The position numbers and the translations under genes are program-made. Below the pieces are notes generated by a model. The model did no database searches. It was not told the origin of the DNA and saw only the letters and a list, made by a program, of their open reading frames with translations. Below are positions 51,147 to 62,000 of a stretch of DNA of 64,000 bases, one piece after another. The stretch lies in NCBI RefSeq assembly GCF_001039355.2, contig NW_019775336.1, positions 160,179 through 224,178 on the forward strand, given 5' to 3'. Every line of letters starts with the position of its first letter. Positions within the stretch are counted from its first letter, which is position 1. The stretch comes from Lingula anatina (lineage: Eukaryota > Brachiopoda > Lingulata > Lingulida > Lingulidae).

Positions 51147-54100
51147 GATTGTAATTATATTACACTTGTATCAGCTTGTTCATATCCAGAGAGTTTATGG
51201 GAATCGACGCAAGCGGACACAAGACACCCCAACACACCACCACCACCCTTTTAACAAAATAAACAGAAAAGCGTATTCCTTCTTTATCCTTTTACAAAAC
51301 AGAGGAAAGTACTGATTTAAGGCCTTTTGAAGTGCTAGTAAATTTCTCTTAATTGTACCATTTTGATTTCAAGCAATAATATGTGGCGGGGTCAGCAAGG
51401 GGGTATGGAGGGGGGTTGAGATATTCTTTGTATTTTCTCCCTCCTCAGGAGAAAATATTGATTTGCCATTTCCCAAAACAAGAAGAAAATGCAGATTTGA
51501 GATTGATTTAGGTACAAACCTGAGTGCTGCAATATCCTCCAAACTGTATCATTAATGCACCCCATTAAAATAATTTAAAGCTGGAGCGAGGAGTGCGAAG
51601 CCCCAAAAGCATTGCTCCTCCCCCTACACCTACCCAATCCTACCAACCCCCCTTTTTTTCTTTATTCCCAGAATCCGGCAATCACCAGCTTGTTCAGCCG
51701 AGAAAAGTCAATGAGTATTGACAAATTTACACCACCATACTTTTGAGCTCTTCATATTGATTCCCATTCTTCATGTCTGTTCCATACGCTTTTCACAGTT
51801 TACAAGGCGTAATCCAATAAACCCAGAGAATAAACCAAATTAAGGCCACGCGGGTGCCTATTTACTTGACTAAAATTGAGAGTTTTCGTGTTTTAACCTT
51901 AATAGGTTGAATAGCACGTATCACTAGCAGTTCCCCGAACTACTTTTTTTCGAGAGGAAAATGCTTATCTTTGCATTTAATAATCCCCAAAACGCATTAG
52001 ATACAGCAATCCAAGTGTGAAGCCCTCCGCCAAGTAAAGAGACAATTATAAAAATTATTTTAGAAAAGATCCTAATGCAGTTGAAATTGTAATTGACCCT
52101 CTGTAATTTCTGTCAACTCTGAAAACTTCATCAACATTTGTGAGGATTTTTAAAGATATCTTTTCCACTAATCAATAGGCAAAAGGACGCCGATGGAAAC
52201 ATAACACCAGTGACTGAGTTAAAAAATGAGCCTCTTCAGTGACATGGCTTCAAAACCAAAGGCATCTCTCGAGATCTATCACAAACCTATCATATATTGC
52301 ATAGAGCCAACATAAAATGTCCACAATGAACAAACCATAATATTAATCCAATTAGACCGTAGAATTTACTAAACTGGGGCCCTTTGGTGATTATTAGCAT
52401 GCAATTGCGTCAATTTGTTTTGGGTCGTGCGTCGTTAGTTCTCAATGCCGCCTATCAAATAGCACGGTTTGCATTTCCTAAGTTCATATGTCGGCAGAAT
52501 TGGCATGGTAAGTAACTAATTCGTGCATTTTGCATACCATAACTGAAAAGTTAGAATTTCACTGTTAAACGGATACCTGAAGCATATTCATCACCATGCC
52601 AATCAAAAGGCAAAGTTACTAAATGCGCATATTTATCAGTAACCGAATACCCCTTTCGACCGCCCACTCCCTTGCATATAGAAAATATAGTTTACACAAT
52701 TTACAGTTCATAACCCAATTATTCCAGGGAATGAACTTAATTAAATGTTCTCGTATTTTATTCCCACGATACTATGGCGCCGAGTGCATGATCTCATTGG
52801 TGTGGAATCAATCAGTTTTTCAGTGCCCCGAATTATTGCGTTAGGTGAGACAGTCTTGGTCCTGGTGAGATCAAGTTGATTGCGTTTTGTAAATTTCACC
52901 ACTTTTTAAAATTTAATTCTATTTCATTTGAATTACAAGAATGCAATGCAAAGCTCTCAACGTTTTTGACAATCTGATGTCTACGACTTCGTCTGCATAA
53001 TCAACACATCTAAAATGTATTATCTATGCGGGTTACAGGAAAAAATGAAAATAAGACTTCGATTATTGATACTTTTATTCACGAAATACACTACCTGCTA
53101 TATAAAACTTTATAAAAAAAATGTGTCAGCAATCTATCTTTCTTGCACGGTCTCTATGCACAATCATGTTAATTTTCTGCTACAAAAAAAATCATATATA
53201 AAAGATCTTGTCTTCTTATGTAGATACATGTACATGTAAAAGTATGCATAATATGAGTTAAAGCATCTTTGTTTCTAGCACTGTAGAAAAACCTACCATA
53301 AGTAATACATTGTACATGTACCTCTCTCTCTCTCTCTCTCTCTCTCTGACACACACACACACAAACACACGTTAACATACAATTGACTAAAATAAATGAA
53401 ATCTAAATATACGAAAAATATCTAAATATACGAGAAATAACATGATAAATGAGAAATATCCCGAGGTTCTCTCTGTTCGTTAAAACGCGTAACTCATGGC
53501 ACATGTATTTCCCATTCCTGCTTCTGTTACTTTCTTTTCCTCTTTCCTATGGAGTGGTCAGCCAATTGCACATGTGCGACGTCACACAGCAGAACCATGG
53601 TACGCTTACCCTCCGACAGAAACTTCTGTAATTGTTACAAATTTGAATAGTAGTATTTCAATCAGTTTTGGAAGAAACGACAGAGACCCTTGGCGGAGGG
53701 TACAGCATACTCGCCCTCGGTGCTCGTCGTTGATATCGATCAACATGAACGCATTTACTTTACCAGACTACACTGTATGTGGTGGCATTATGATGTAATG
53801 CAATCAATGCGCATCCATGTATCAGTCGGCAGAGTATGAAACAGCAGTTTGCTAGCACTGGTACAATGTTGGTCTACTTCAGTGTCCTGAATGGTCTATT
53901 TCAACATAGAATAGTCCTGAAAGTAATATACACATACTAGTACATCCTATATTGCATGTTAAAAGTAAGATAAAATACAGAAAACAAGACAGAAAAAATT
54001 AATCATTAAGTCAGTGTTTGATTGTAACAGTTAATTAATGATGTTTTGTTTGTTTCATGGTTCTTTTTCTAGTTTTTACGCAAATTGTAAAACATGGCAA

Positions 54101-54480
54101 AGAAAAAGGAAAGAAAGGGGGTTTAAAAATATCAGGACATCAAGTGATTGCATTCAAACAATATCCAAGCCTNAGACTTAGCGTTTCGTTGCACGTTATC
54201 CTGCGAATGGACTTTCATTAATGCATACTCCATCATAGACTTGGTGGCAAAAAGTTTGGTAGAAGTGAGACAGGAAAGATGTTTTCATCTGACTTACAGA
54301 TGCATATACATATATTTCCAAGCTTGTAAGTTTCTGTACTTTCACACATTTATCTACTTGCAATAGTGATGCACTTTGCCTATGTATAAATTCATCTATA
54401 TCTTTTTTTCACTTTTCTATTTTTAAAATGTGTTTAAATTATTTCATAACAAAATATTTTCAGAAATAACTTAATATTAC

Positions 54481-54611
54481 CCCTTTTCCATGTTTTCAAT
54501 GTCTTGCACGGTCGTTTTAGATTTCTTGGTCTCGGGATAGAAAAGTTTCGCCATGGCCAGAGCGGCAGGAGCTGAGATCACAGACGCCGATAGGAGATGA
54601 TTGGCAGGGAC
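54481..54611 (-). CDS. SLC28A: SLC28A exon 8 ([10 protein letters not shown] segment), last exon visible
   Basis: Codons 386-428 plus two bases. It begins [20 protein letters not shown] and continues [12 protein letters not shown] to DIENMEK. The family has the same SH-L-x-ASVMSAPAALA-KL-(F/W)-PE order followed by a KMESG-like end. The proposed donor GGG|GTAATA matches that conserved exon end. If it were not spliced, a TAA stop would follow at once and truncate the transporter before its second repeat, so splicing to a missing exon is far more likely. Confidence 0.93.
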
Positions 54612-57600
54612 CTATATTAATTATTAACTATTGTATAATAAAATTTATTCCGTTAACAACTGTTCTTTAGTCTTGTTTCTTTAAAAGCGATTTTGCCGCG
54701 AGCGACAGGGACAGGGCAATACACATAGAATATTTGATAAATATATCACTTCTATAAAATTTTGTTAAGTATTAAAAATAGTCTTTTTGTGAACTAATGA
54801 ACTACTTATATCCACTGAAATTCACCAGCGCGATTTACGCTACCTTAGCAAAAAGAACAAATACAATACTGTATTTCTAACATCGTGTAGCTAAGGGGTA
54901 CCCAAACATCATTTTCTCGTGGCATATTTGAGTCTTTTCTTTTCAACATAGAATAAAACATTTGTTGTAATTTTTATATGTACAGCAGGGGCGGATCTAG
55001 AGCTATTTTCTGACAGTCTTCCAAATTATCTTTATTGATCCATCCTACAATTTTGACCGCCTTCCAACAGAAAAAAATAGATACCCGTCAATGTATACCT
55101 GAAAATCTGACCGTCTCCTGGAAGACCCAGAAGACGGCCTAAATCCGCCCCTGTAACAGGTAAAATACATATTGCGGTTTCAAAGAGAATCGAACCTTAC
55201 CCCAAATCCAATGAAAGCTCCCAGCACGGTGCCAGCAATGGTGGCAAATCCACCTGTCATGACGGCGTGGAGCTCGGAATTCGTCATCTTCGGTAGCAAA
55301 GGGCGGATCATGAGGGGTGCTTCACTCTAAATTAAAAACAAAATATTTAAAAAATAAATGATAGAAAGTAAAAATAGTTTCGACAGACTAAATATGACAG
55401 ATACGTCTGGTATGTGTTCAAACTCATGTGAGGTACAGATTTAGCCGATTTGCACATCTCAGTTGCATTTAATGAGATACTAGTACTTTAGTATATGTAT
55501 TACCCAAGCTGACGATAGAAGGCTATTTTTGGAGCCGTGTACGCCAAATTGTATACCAGTTTCGAATTGAAAGATAAAGAATTCAATATTCAAAAAAGAC
55601 TATTTTTCACACCGATGCACAGAAATCTTTCTGAGTCGATGTGCTTTGCTCAGACCATAGCTCACGTATTCAACCAACCTGGCCGATGAAAATATTTGCT
55701 GCGGCATTGACGGATTCTGCTGCAGTAGTTCCCATGGCGACCTGCATCACCCAGGCAACCCGGAATATTATCCACTGCATGGCGCCCCAGTAGTACAATA
55801 TGGAAATGCACGTGCTGAAGAATATAACTATAGGGAGAATCTGAAAAAAATATGTGGAGAAACTGTGTACAATTAGCTGAAAAAAATTATTTGCATGCTA
55901 AGGAGAGCAACAAAATAATTGCCTGCTGTGAAAACAACGACTCGACCCCCACAGGATAAGTGCAAGCACGTGTATCATTGATGCAATTAGTAACATTACG
56001 TCAAGCAAATGCATCCATATCCACTTCTTGCCTTTTTCGTGTGAACTCCTTCGGTGTGGGAAAGCAAAAACAAGATTTCCTTATAATCATCATCACCATG
56101 ATCAATTACCATTACAAGGACACAAAATACAATCTAGCATTGACCCATTAAGAGCAAAGTACAATGTATTTGCATGCAGTGACACTGTTTATTATTCGGT
56201 AAATACAAAATGCAATACCCAATTGATACAGCTAATTAATCCAAGGAACCCACCTTAAATGCAAAGAAGTGGTGCGTGGCATCACCCAGGACAAATTCAG
56301 CGCCAAAGTTGGTGTGGTCCAAGAACTCTGACACCCTGTCCCCCAGCCACATGAAGGAATGGAACCCGGACTCAGTGCGAAGAATAATCAGAGCAAAGAT
56401 GAACTGAAGGAGAAGACCCATGAAGACAGGTCGCCATTTTACCTGGAATGTCACTCGGCGTAATAAAAACCTCCATCTGATATACGCAACGATATGATAT
56501 AAAAAATGAACACCAATTATAAAAGCCTAAAACCTTCGTCAATATTGTTTATTTAGTAATTACCCAGTGATTTGATTTTCCCAATCTGTTAAAGAAATAA
56601 TGTGGAAAGGAAATCGAGAAATTGGTCTAAATGCCTAAATGCCTAAAATTAGGTCTCATTTTTAAATAAATGAACTTATTACACCCCTTATTATTTACTT
56701 TATCATCTGATTTAAGTTTGTCTGTTTAGGAAAAGCACATTTCTTAACATGGTTCTCTAGCTGATATTCTAAGCAATAAATGTGATACGGGAGGGAAGTA
56801 CAATTAGATTGGTTTCTTTAGTCAGTCTTTAAGTTCAATTTTATATAAGTCATTTTTTCATATTTTTTTATTTATTTATCTATTTATTTATTGAGTGGCG
56901 GCTGTCACCTGGGTTGGTAAAAATGGACATTTATATCTCGAAAGCGGGTTTACAGATCATGGTTTGCCATACGGCCGTTGATAGGATACATTTGAAAAGT
57001 GATTTCCATACATTATTTTTCGACATTAAGGTCTACCGTGGATAGTAAGCCTTCGCTGACACCCGCAATTAACATTTGCGAATGCGCAACCAATATCTGA
57101 AAATCTTAATATCCGCACGCCATGACGTAAGGTAACTCAACGCTTAATGTGGAGACAATAAATGCTAATAGGAATTTCAAGAATTAAGCTTCAGTATGAA
57201 ACACATGCAATATCACTAGGTGGTCCAAGGAGTTCGTTGGAACTCCTTGGGTGGTCTTACCTTAGCCGGGTTATGAGAAAATATGAAGAACACTGCCACA
57301 TATACTATGATGCCTACTCCTGACATGAGGTTTGCCGGTTTCTTCACTGCCACTTCTGCTATAATTATAGATGCTATAACTAGTGTGGCAATGATGTAGA
57401 ATGCCCTGAAAATGTAATGAGGATATTACGAGAAGTTATATAATATAATATAATATAATATAATATAATATAATATAATATAATATAATATAATATAATA
57501 TATGCTACACACAACGCTATTAAGAACACACCCATACAAGTGCATATTAAAATGAGTAAGTACCAAACCTAAAATACAAAATGTTGTACAACTCACCCAT

Positions 57601-59022
57601 ATAATCTAGCAATGAGTAATGTTCTCTTTTAACCCTTAATGACGTGTTTTAACTTTATTAAAAGAGAACAAATAAAAGAATACCCTTGTATGTTGTACCC
57701 TCACCATCTCACGTATTTCAACTTGGATTTGTCGAATCTTTTAACAGACGGCAATACGCAGTTCTTCAACCTTGGTTTCAAAATGGCCGCCAAAGCCATC
57801 AATACCAAGAATACGGTCAAAACCACCAATCGGATAGAGCCTTCATCGCCAAAGCTGTACCACATGGCGTAGATGAAGTAAACGATGTAACCAAGGATCA
57901 GAACGGCGTAAAACGACCACAGGAAAATATTCTTGTGATCTTGGTAAAATGCGGACAGGGCTAAAAGAGAGTTTAAATAAGACAAAAAGGTATGAGGTCT
58001 TTAGACAAAGACGTACGCGCAATTTCAAAATTGTCAAGTGCGTTACTTTCCGTAGCTATTTACGGGTACCCCAGTCTTTTGGCGTAAAATAAACATTTTC
58101 GATGATTATTCTTAACTCTCTTCCTTCCAAATTGTTAGTCTTACTTATCTTAATTCAAAAAGACAACAAAGGTTTTGGGGGTAATTCTTACTTTTCTGGA
58201 TCTTTGCGGCATTCCTATGGAAGCAGTCGGGTTCATCCTCGTCTAGGTCTTCAAATAATTCCTCTTCCACTTCCTCAATTTCTTCCTGTTGCTGACTTTG
58301 AAGTCGTAAGAGAACATCATGCGGAACCACTTGGGAAATCTAGAACGCATTTGAGAAGAAAAATACCAATCACAAGGCAAACGCATGCAGGAAAAGTGTA
58401 ATAAGCTTTTTCTGCCCATAATGGACTTATTTGTATATTTGGCCCACGTAACCATTCAATTTGGAACTCGGCGCATGTTTTAATAAACTGTTAGTCGTGC
58501 AGGTACCGTATACCTCTCAGAACTTATTTGACTGATGTATCTAACAATCGATAATCTAAAATGTGTTCCCTGCAACAGACATATTTTTAAGTCCAGAACA
58601 ACTATACATGTACAATTCGTTTCCCGTCTTTGATAAAATCCCTGCCGACATGGAACCACACCTTGTTCAACGAACACATTTGTTTTTGGGACCCATTTTA
58701 GACAGATTCATAAGGGTACAGGCTTAACTCATTTAACCAACTAAAGATTGATACATGTAGCACGCTACTTGCACGTTGTGTCGCCAATGAGATAATTAAC
58801 ACTCCTAGAATTATATGAGACGGCGCTGGTAGATACAGTGAGTTTATTAGCAGTGACACACATCATATTTGGTATTCATGATCAGCACGATACCTTTTCG
58901 TCGGGAACCTCTTTTTGGCCCGTCTTGGCACCTACGTGGTCGGGGGTGGCAATGTTTGGACCTTCATCCGTATCTTTCGGCTTCCTTTCACTCAGTTCAA
59001 TGGGAGGTGAGTTGGAATCCAT
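54481..59022 (-). CDS. SLC28A: Concentrative nucleoside transporter gene (SLC28/CNT family), eight exons, 3' end missing
   Basis: Gene span. Exons in transcript order are 59022-58894, 58339-58192, 57960-57705, 57405-57261, 56442-56254, 55840-55679, 55326-55201 and 54611-54481. All junctions are GT..AG and phases match, giving 428 codons plus two bases. SLC28 proteins are plasma-membrane sodium (or proton) coupled nucleoside importers used for salvage. Family hallmarks seen are [78 protein letters not shown] and [10 protein letters not shown]. Members are usually about 600-700 residues, so the last third is missing: no stop follows in frame except just past the final splice donor. Exon 8 lies 308 bp from the n at 54173, so the remaining exons are probably on another contig or beyond this window. 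Family assignment is secure; the paralogue number is not. Confidence 0.93.
54986..55153. mobile_element. SLC28A: CAGGGGCGG-ended MITE in SLC28A intron 7
   Basis: 168 bp with ends CAGGGGCGGATC and GATCC-like GCCCCTG, lying between exons 7 and 8, about 50 bp from the exon 7 donor. Flanks TACAG and TAACAG are an imperfect duplication. It carries no splice site of its own that I can see. Confidence 0.85.
55201..55326 (-). CDS. SLC28A: SLC28A exon 7 (SEAPLMIRP, second specificity position)
   Basis: Codons 344-385, phase 0. It begins [15 protein letters not shown], giving GQ-SE across the junction where vertebrate members have GQTE, SQTE or GMTE, then [16 protein letters not shown]. Of two adjacent AGs the upstream one (TTTAG|AGT) is used, because it keeps Ser-Glu-Ala-Pro in frame. 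Donor GGG|GTAAGG. Thr376-Val377 sit at the second position known to tune pyrimidine versus purine preference in human CNTs. Confidence 0.97.
55679..55840 (-). CDS. SLC28A: SLC28A exon 6 (scaffold helix and first half of the nucleoside site)
   Basis: Codons 290-343, phase 0. It contains [19 protein letters not shown], then [15 protein letters not shown] (Glu331), Asn338 and NIFIGQ (Gly342-Gln343). In bacterial VcCNT structures the equivalent hairpin supplies Gln-Thr-Glu contacts to uridine. Acceptor TTTTTTCAG|ATT, donor CAG|GTTGGT. The substrate motif is split by an intron after Gly-Gln, with Ser-Glu supplied by exon 7. Confidence 0.97.
56254..56442 (-). CDS. SLC28A: SLC28A exon 5 ([14 protein letters not shown], re-entrant entry region)
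   Basis: Codons 227-289, phase 0 at both ends. The product [14 protein letters not shown] followed by [10 protein letters not shown] and [15 protein letters not shown] matches the conserved CNT segment in which a membrane helix is followed by the amphipathic WLGDRV loop. It ends [13 protein letters not shown], the usual lead into the (V/I)LPI(I/V)(V/I)FFS helix. Acceptor TTCCAG|GTA, donor AAG|GTGGGT. This is one of the three most diagnostic exons. Confidence 0.96.
57261..57405 (-). CDS. SLC28A: SLC28A exon 4 (membrane segments, ends at HNPAK)
   Basis: Finishes codon 178 and encodes 179-226. Acceptor TTTTCAG|GGC, donor AAG|GTAAGA. It holds hydrophobic segments [20 protein letters not shown] and [16 protein letters not shown], followed by SHNPAK. 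In CNTs this short motif directly precedes the V-x-W-R-P-V sequence, which is exactly where exon 5 starts. The intron between exons 3 and 4 carries a long TAATA microsatellite. Confidence 0.93.
57437..57502. repeat. SLC28A: TAATA pentanucleotide array in SLC28A intron 3
   Basis: About 13 units of a pentamer (TATAA/TAATA) lie 32 bp from the exon 4 acceptor on the minus strand. It sits close enough to the branch point region to be worth noting for length polymorphism. Confidence 0.95.
57705..57960 (-). CDS. SLC28A: SLC28A exon 3 (first two membrane segments)
   Basis: Completes codon 93 and encodes 94-177 plus two bases of 178. It holds two hydrophobic stretches, [20 protein letters not shown] and [19 protein letters not shown], matching the first two membrane helices of animal CNTs. 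There are two usable donors. TAC|GTGAGA would break the frame of exon 4, while AGATG|GTGAGG gives a TGG Trp codon across the junction and keeps exon 4 open, so the second is chosen. Confidence 0.88.
58192..58339 (-). CDS. SLC28A: SLC28A exon 2 (acidic N-tail)
   Basis: Codons 44-92 plus one base. The acceptor is TTCTAG|ATT and the donor AAAA|GTAAGAAT, a near-consensus 5' splice site. The product contains a strongly acidic run ([20 protein letters not shown]), a known flavour of CNT N-terminal tails although the exact sequence is not conserved. It exits in phase 1 and completes a Thr codon with exon 3. Confidence 0.75.
58894..59022 (-). CDS. SLC28A: SLC28A exon 1 (start codon, cytoplasmic N-tail)
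   Basis: Codons 1-43, beginning [14 protein letters not shown] and ending VPDEK. The ATG at 59022-59020 is chosen because it opens a frame that runs without a stop to a good donor (AAG|GTATCG) and continues in phase 0 into exon 2. The product is polar and charged with no membrane segment, as expected for the cytoplasmic tail of a CNT. N-tails are poorly conserved in this family, so the start rests on splice logic rather than similarity. A non-coding exon further upstream cannot be excluded. Confidence 0.7.
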
Positions 59023-62000
59023 TTTTACAAATACCAAACCTACATATATAAGACAGAATCATTGAATAGGACATGTGCATGTTCATTGATTGCGTTAAGA
59101 CTCGGGATTATACGTATTACACAATTACTTGGGTACAACTGGAGGTGGTTCTTTCATCAAATACATGGAGTAATTACACGTATTCGGGTGTGGAGAATGT
59201 CAAAAGAGTTGGTTGTGTTACGTCAAGTGCGTTAGAAACCACGGTGTTGGGTATATCTGTTGTTCAGTTCGCATAAATAACCCCAGACTTGTAAATTATT
59301 TTTAATGGAGTCGCTTGGCTGTGTACGTATGCACCGCGCATTAGTGCAGCATTGAACCCACCTTAGATAAGGAATTTGGATATAAGACGTTCAGAAGTAA
59401 TATTTGTGGTAGCGCTTGGGAGTGCTAAGAAGAAGGAAGCGAGTTACAGGAGAGGGTTCCGAAGTTGGAGACTGCACGTAGATCATGTTAGCGTCAAAAA
59501 ACCTTTAAACTAGTCGTTACGTGTCCTTGGGTCTTCTTTGAGCGACTTTACGTAAATTTGACAGGAACCATGAAATCTCGAAATGTGTGTTTGCACAGAG
59601 CATAAAACTTTCATCAAGCCTACACTCTATGCAGCTAGTCACCAGTGCTATTTCCTAGCCCTATAAATACATGTATGTGTGGGGCAGGTTCGGACGCTCT
59701 CACCTTTGAACTACTGGGTATGCGTGGGAACACACGTTAGGTTCACAGATAACAAGAATAAAAACGCCTGCTGAAAATGTTGACGATGTTAACCTATCGA
59801 TAAAACATTTCCCCTGACATGCAGAACGCAAAGAGTTAAAGACCGTTTCAAAATAACGCCTGCTCATATCGAAAGGTATACTTGAGCGATGCAATTTGTA
59901 CCTGTTCACATTGAGCATTTGACTACTGAACAACATTGGCTATTGCGTACATTTTACCAGCTGCTTGAGACCTCAATTCTCGCATACAAATTAAATTAAC
60001 TTTTGAATTACATAAATAATAGAAGAAAACCCAGAAGGGTTTATTGACCATTCCATGTACTGTAGATGGAAAAGTAGACAGCGTTCCTAACCCCCCTCCC
60101 TTGCCCATCTCATTCCCGCTCCATAACAATCTCCATTGTATTTAAACACTTTATATCCCCTGATACTCTACATATAATGGGTTGAAATTTGGCTTGATGC
60201 AAATATGTGTCTTAACTATTTTGTCACGTGCAATTGAATTATGAAAGTTTACAATTTGCATTACCAGCTCTAAGTGGCTCTTGCGTTCAATATTCAACCT
60301 AAACAACACTATATACAAAGAGTTAAGAAGACATACGAACTAAAAACTCTTCTCTTCTATCATAATGGCCCAACCGCTTCCAGTATATATGAATTTCAGG
60401 AGTAAAAAATTAGACTCTTCGTTTCATTTCATTTCTAATCTAAGAAAGCGCATTATGTTTGGCTCCAAAGAGCAGTTGGCAGAATGCTTATGTAATACCT
60501 TTTCTTGTCCAATCTATGAGTTTGAAAACAAAAGGTCAAACGGTTTTCCACTTTTCGTTATAATACTGAAAGTGCACGGCGACAACGTCAACGACAGATG
60601 CAGGCGACGTCTAAATGTACAGACACATCTGTGTCTGTCCATAAAAATCTATCTCTTCGTTATTTTTAATTTTTAATTTTATTTTTTGTAATTTTTTGGC
60701 GGGAGGGGGTAGATTTTCCATACATTTTTCATACATCGCTAGCTAGTAGTCCAATTTCCGTAGAAAATCAATTCCTTAGCCAATGTAGATATTCCATTAC
60801 TTGAAGAGACTCCACTTACCTTTGAGACTAAATCAGTTCAAAAATTGGAGCGGTCACTCTGCCTACCACTGTGTAAAGGAAACTCTGACTTCAGCTTAAG
60901 TGAACATTATGCGTTCAATGAAACGGAAGCGAGGCTGCCCGTGGGAAGTGACCCAGCAGTCAGGTTTAATTAGTTGAAAATTTTGTGAAAGAAAAGGTAC
61001 CATAGCAGTGAAAGGGCCAAAAGTTCAGGCAGCAAGTTCAAACTTTGACGACCCGAACCAACAGTTACATAATTCATTTCCTCCGCCAAATAGCTAGAAT
61101 TCTTACATAATTAAAAGATGCGAGAAATCTAAACGAACGACAGGGAATGGATACAGAGTCTCTAATTAATATCAAGCAAATATATTTACAATTTAAAGAT
61201 ATAGCTAGTACTTATTTAAATTTACATTCACACATCCAGTAGATATAAAGTCAATTCCCATTGATTATACATTATAAACTAGCCGTAAGCCCCGTTGTAT
61301 TAGTATTACGGGCGATGTTAAACCCAGATCTTAGCCCATACTCACGAAACGCAGTCCAAAATATTAAGCGATCGTAGTAGACTAATACTTCTACGCCTCG
61401 TTTATCAATGATAAATCAGGTCCACTAGTATCCTAAAAACGTGCCAGTATTCACGCGTTATGACAAGTACTAGCAGTTCCAGATAACATAAGGATGAATC
61501 TTGCTACGCATAGCATGTACATTGTTTCCAATGCTGTTAATGTACAGTTCTTGATACAAGCAACTCCAGCCAATATAAAACCGTTATTTCTTCCTAGGGT
61601 TCATGCACTTTTAATGGGCATCAACCGCATAAATAATGAGGAATACAACATTCCGCGGCCTACTGTTCCGCATATTGACTTCCCCGGATGACATTTACTA
61701 AACGTGGTCAAGGGATAGGCCCCGGCGCAAGTTATGATCTAGCTTTGCTTGGCACGAAATATACGAGCCCCTGTGTCCCTGCGTCACCGCCCTCAGCCCG
61801 GCCTCCTCTTCCTCGATCCGCTTTTGTGTTTAAGTATAGACAATTAATTAGACGCTTCTAATTAATGCATAGATTACAATTAAATACCAAGAATGTAATT
61901 GGCAAAGATATTGCAAAGTGTTCAATATTAGCTATTAAACCAGACCCCATTTGCAAGTCAAGCACAATCAACCTTGACACTATAGTATAAAGTATCTTAT

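Larger units (their letters stand above)
49684..54134. repeat. Duplicate block I2 (copy 2 of pair 6)
   Basis: Second copy of I1, starting right after the n at 49683. Substitutions and small indels throughout are of haplotype type. It continues about 40 bp beyond the homology to the n at 54173, after which the contig carrying the transporter gene begins. Confidence 0.9.

Noticed and set aside
8866-54134. True tandem segmental duplications or a repeated gene cluster
   Set aside because: The junctions coincide with n characters and the divergence looks allelic, so an assembly artefact is simpler.
57639-57964. Plus-strand frames at 57639-57872 and 57686-57964
   Set aside because: They are antisense shadows of SLC28A exon 3.
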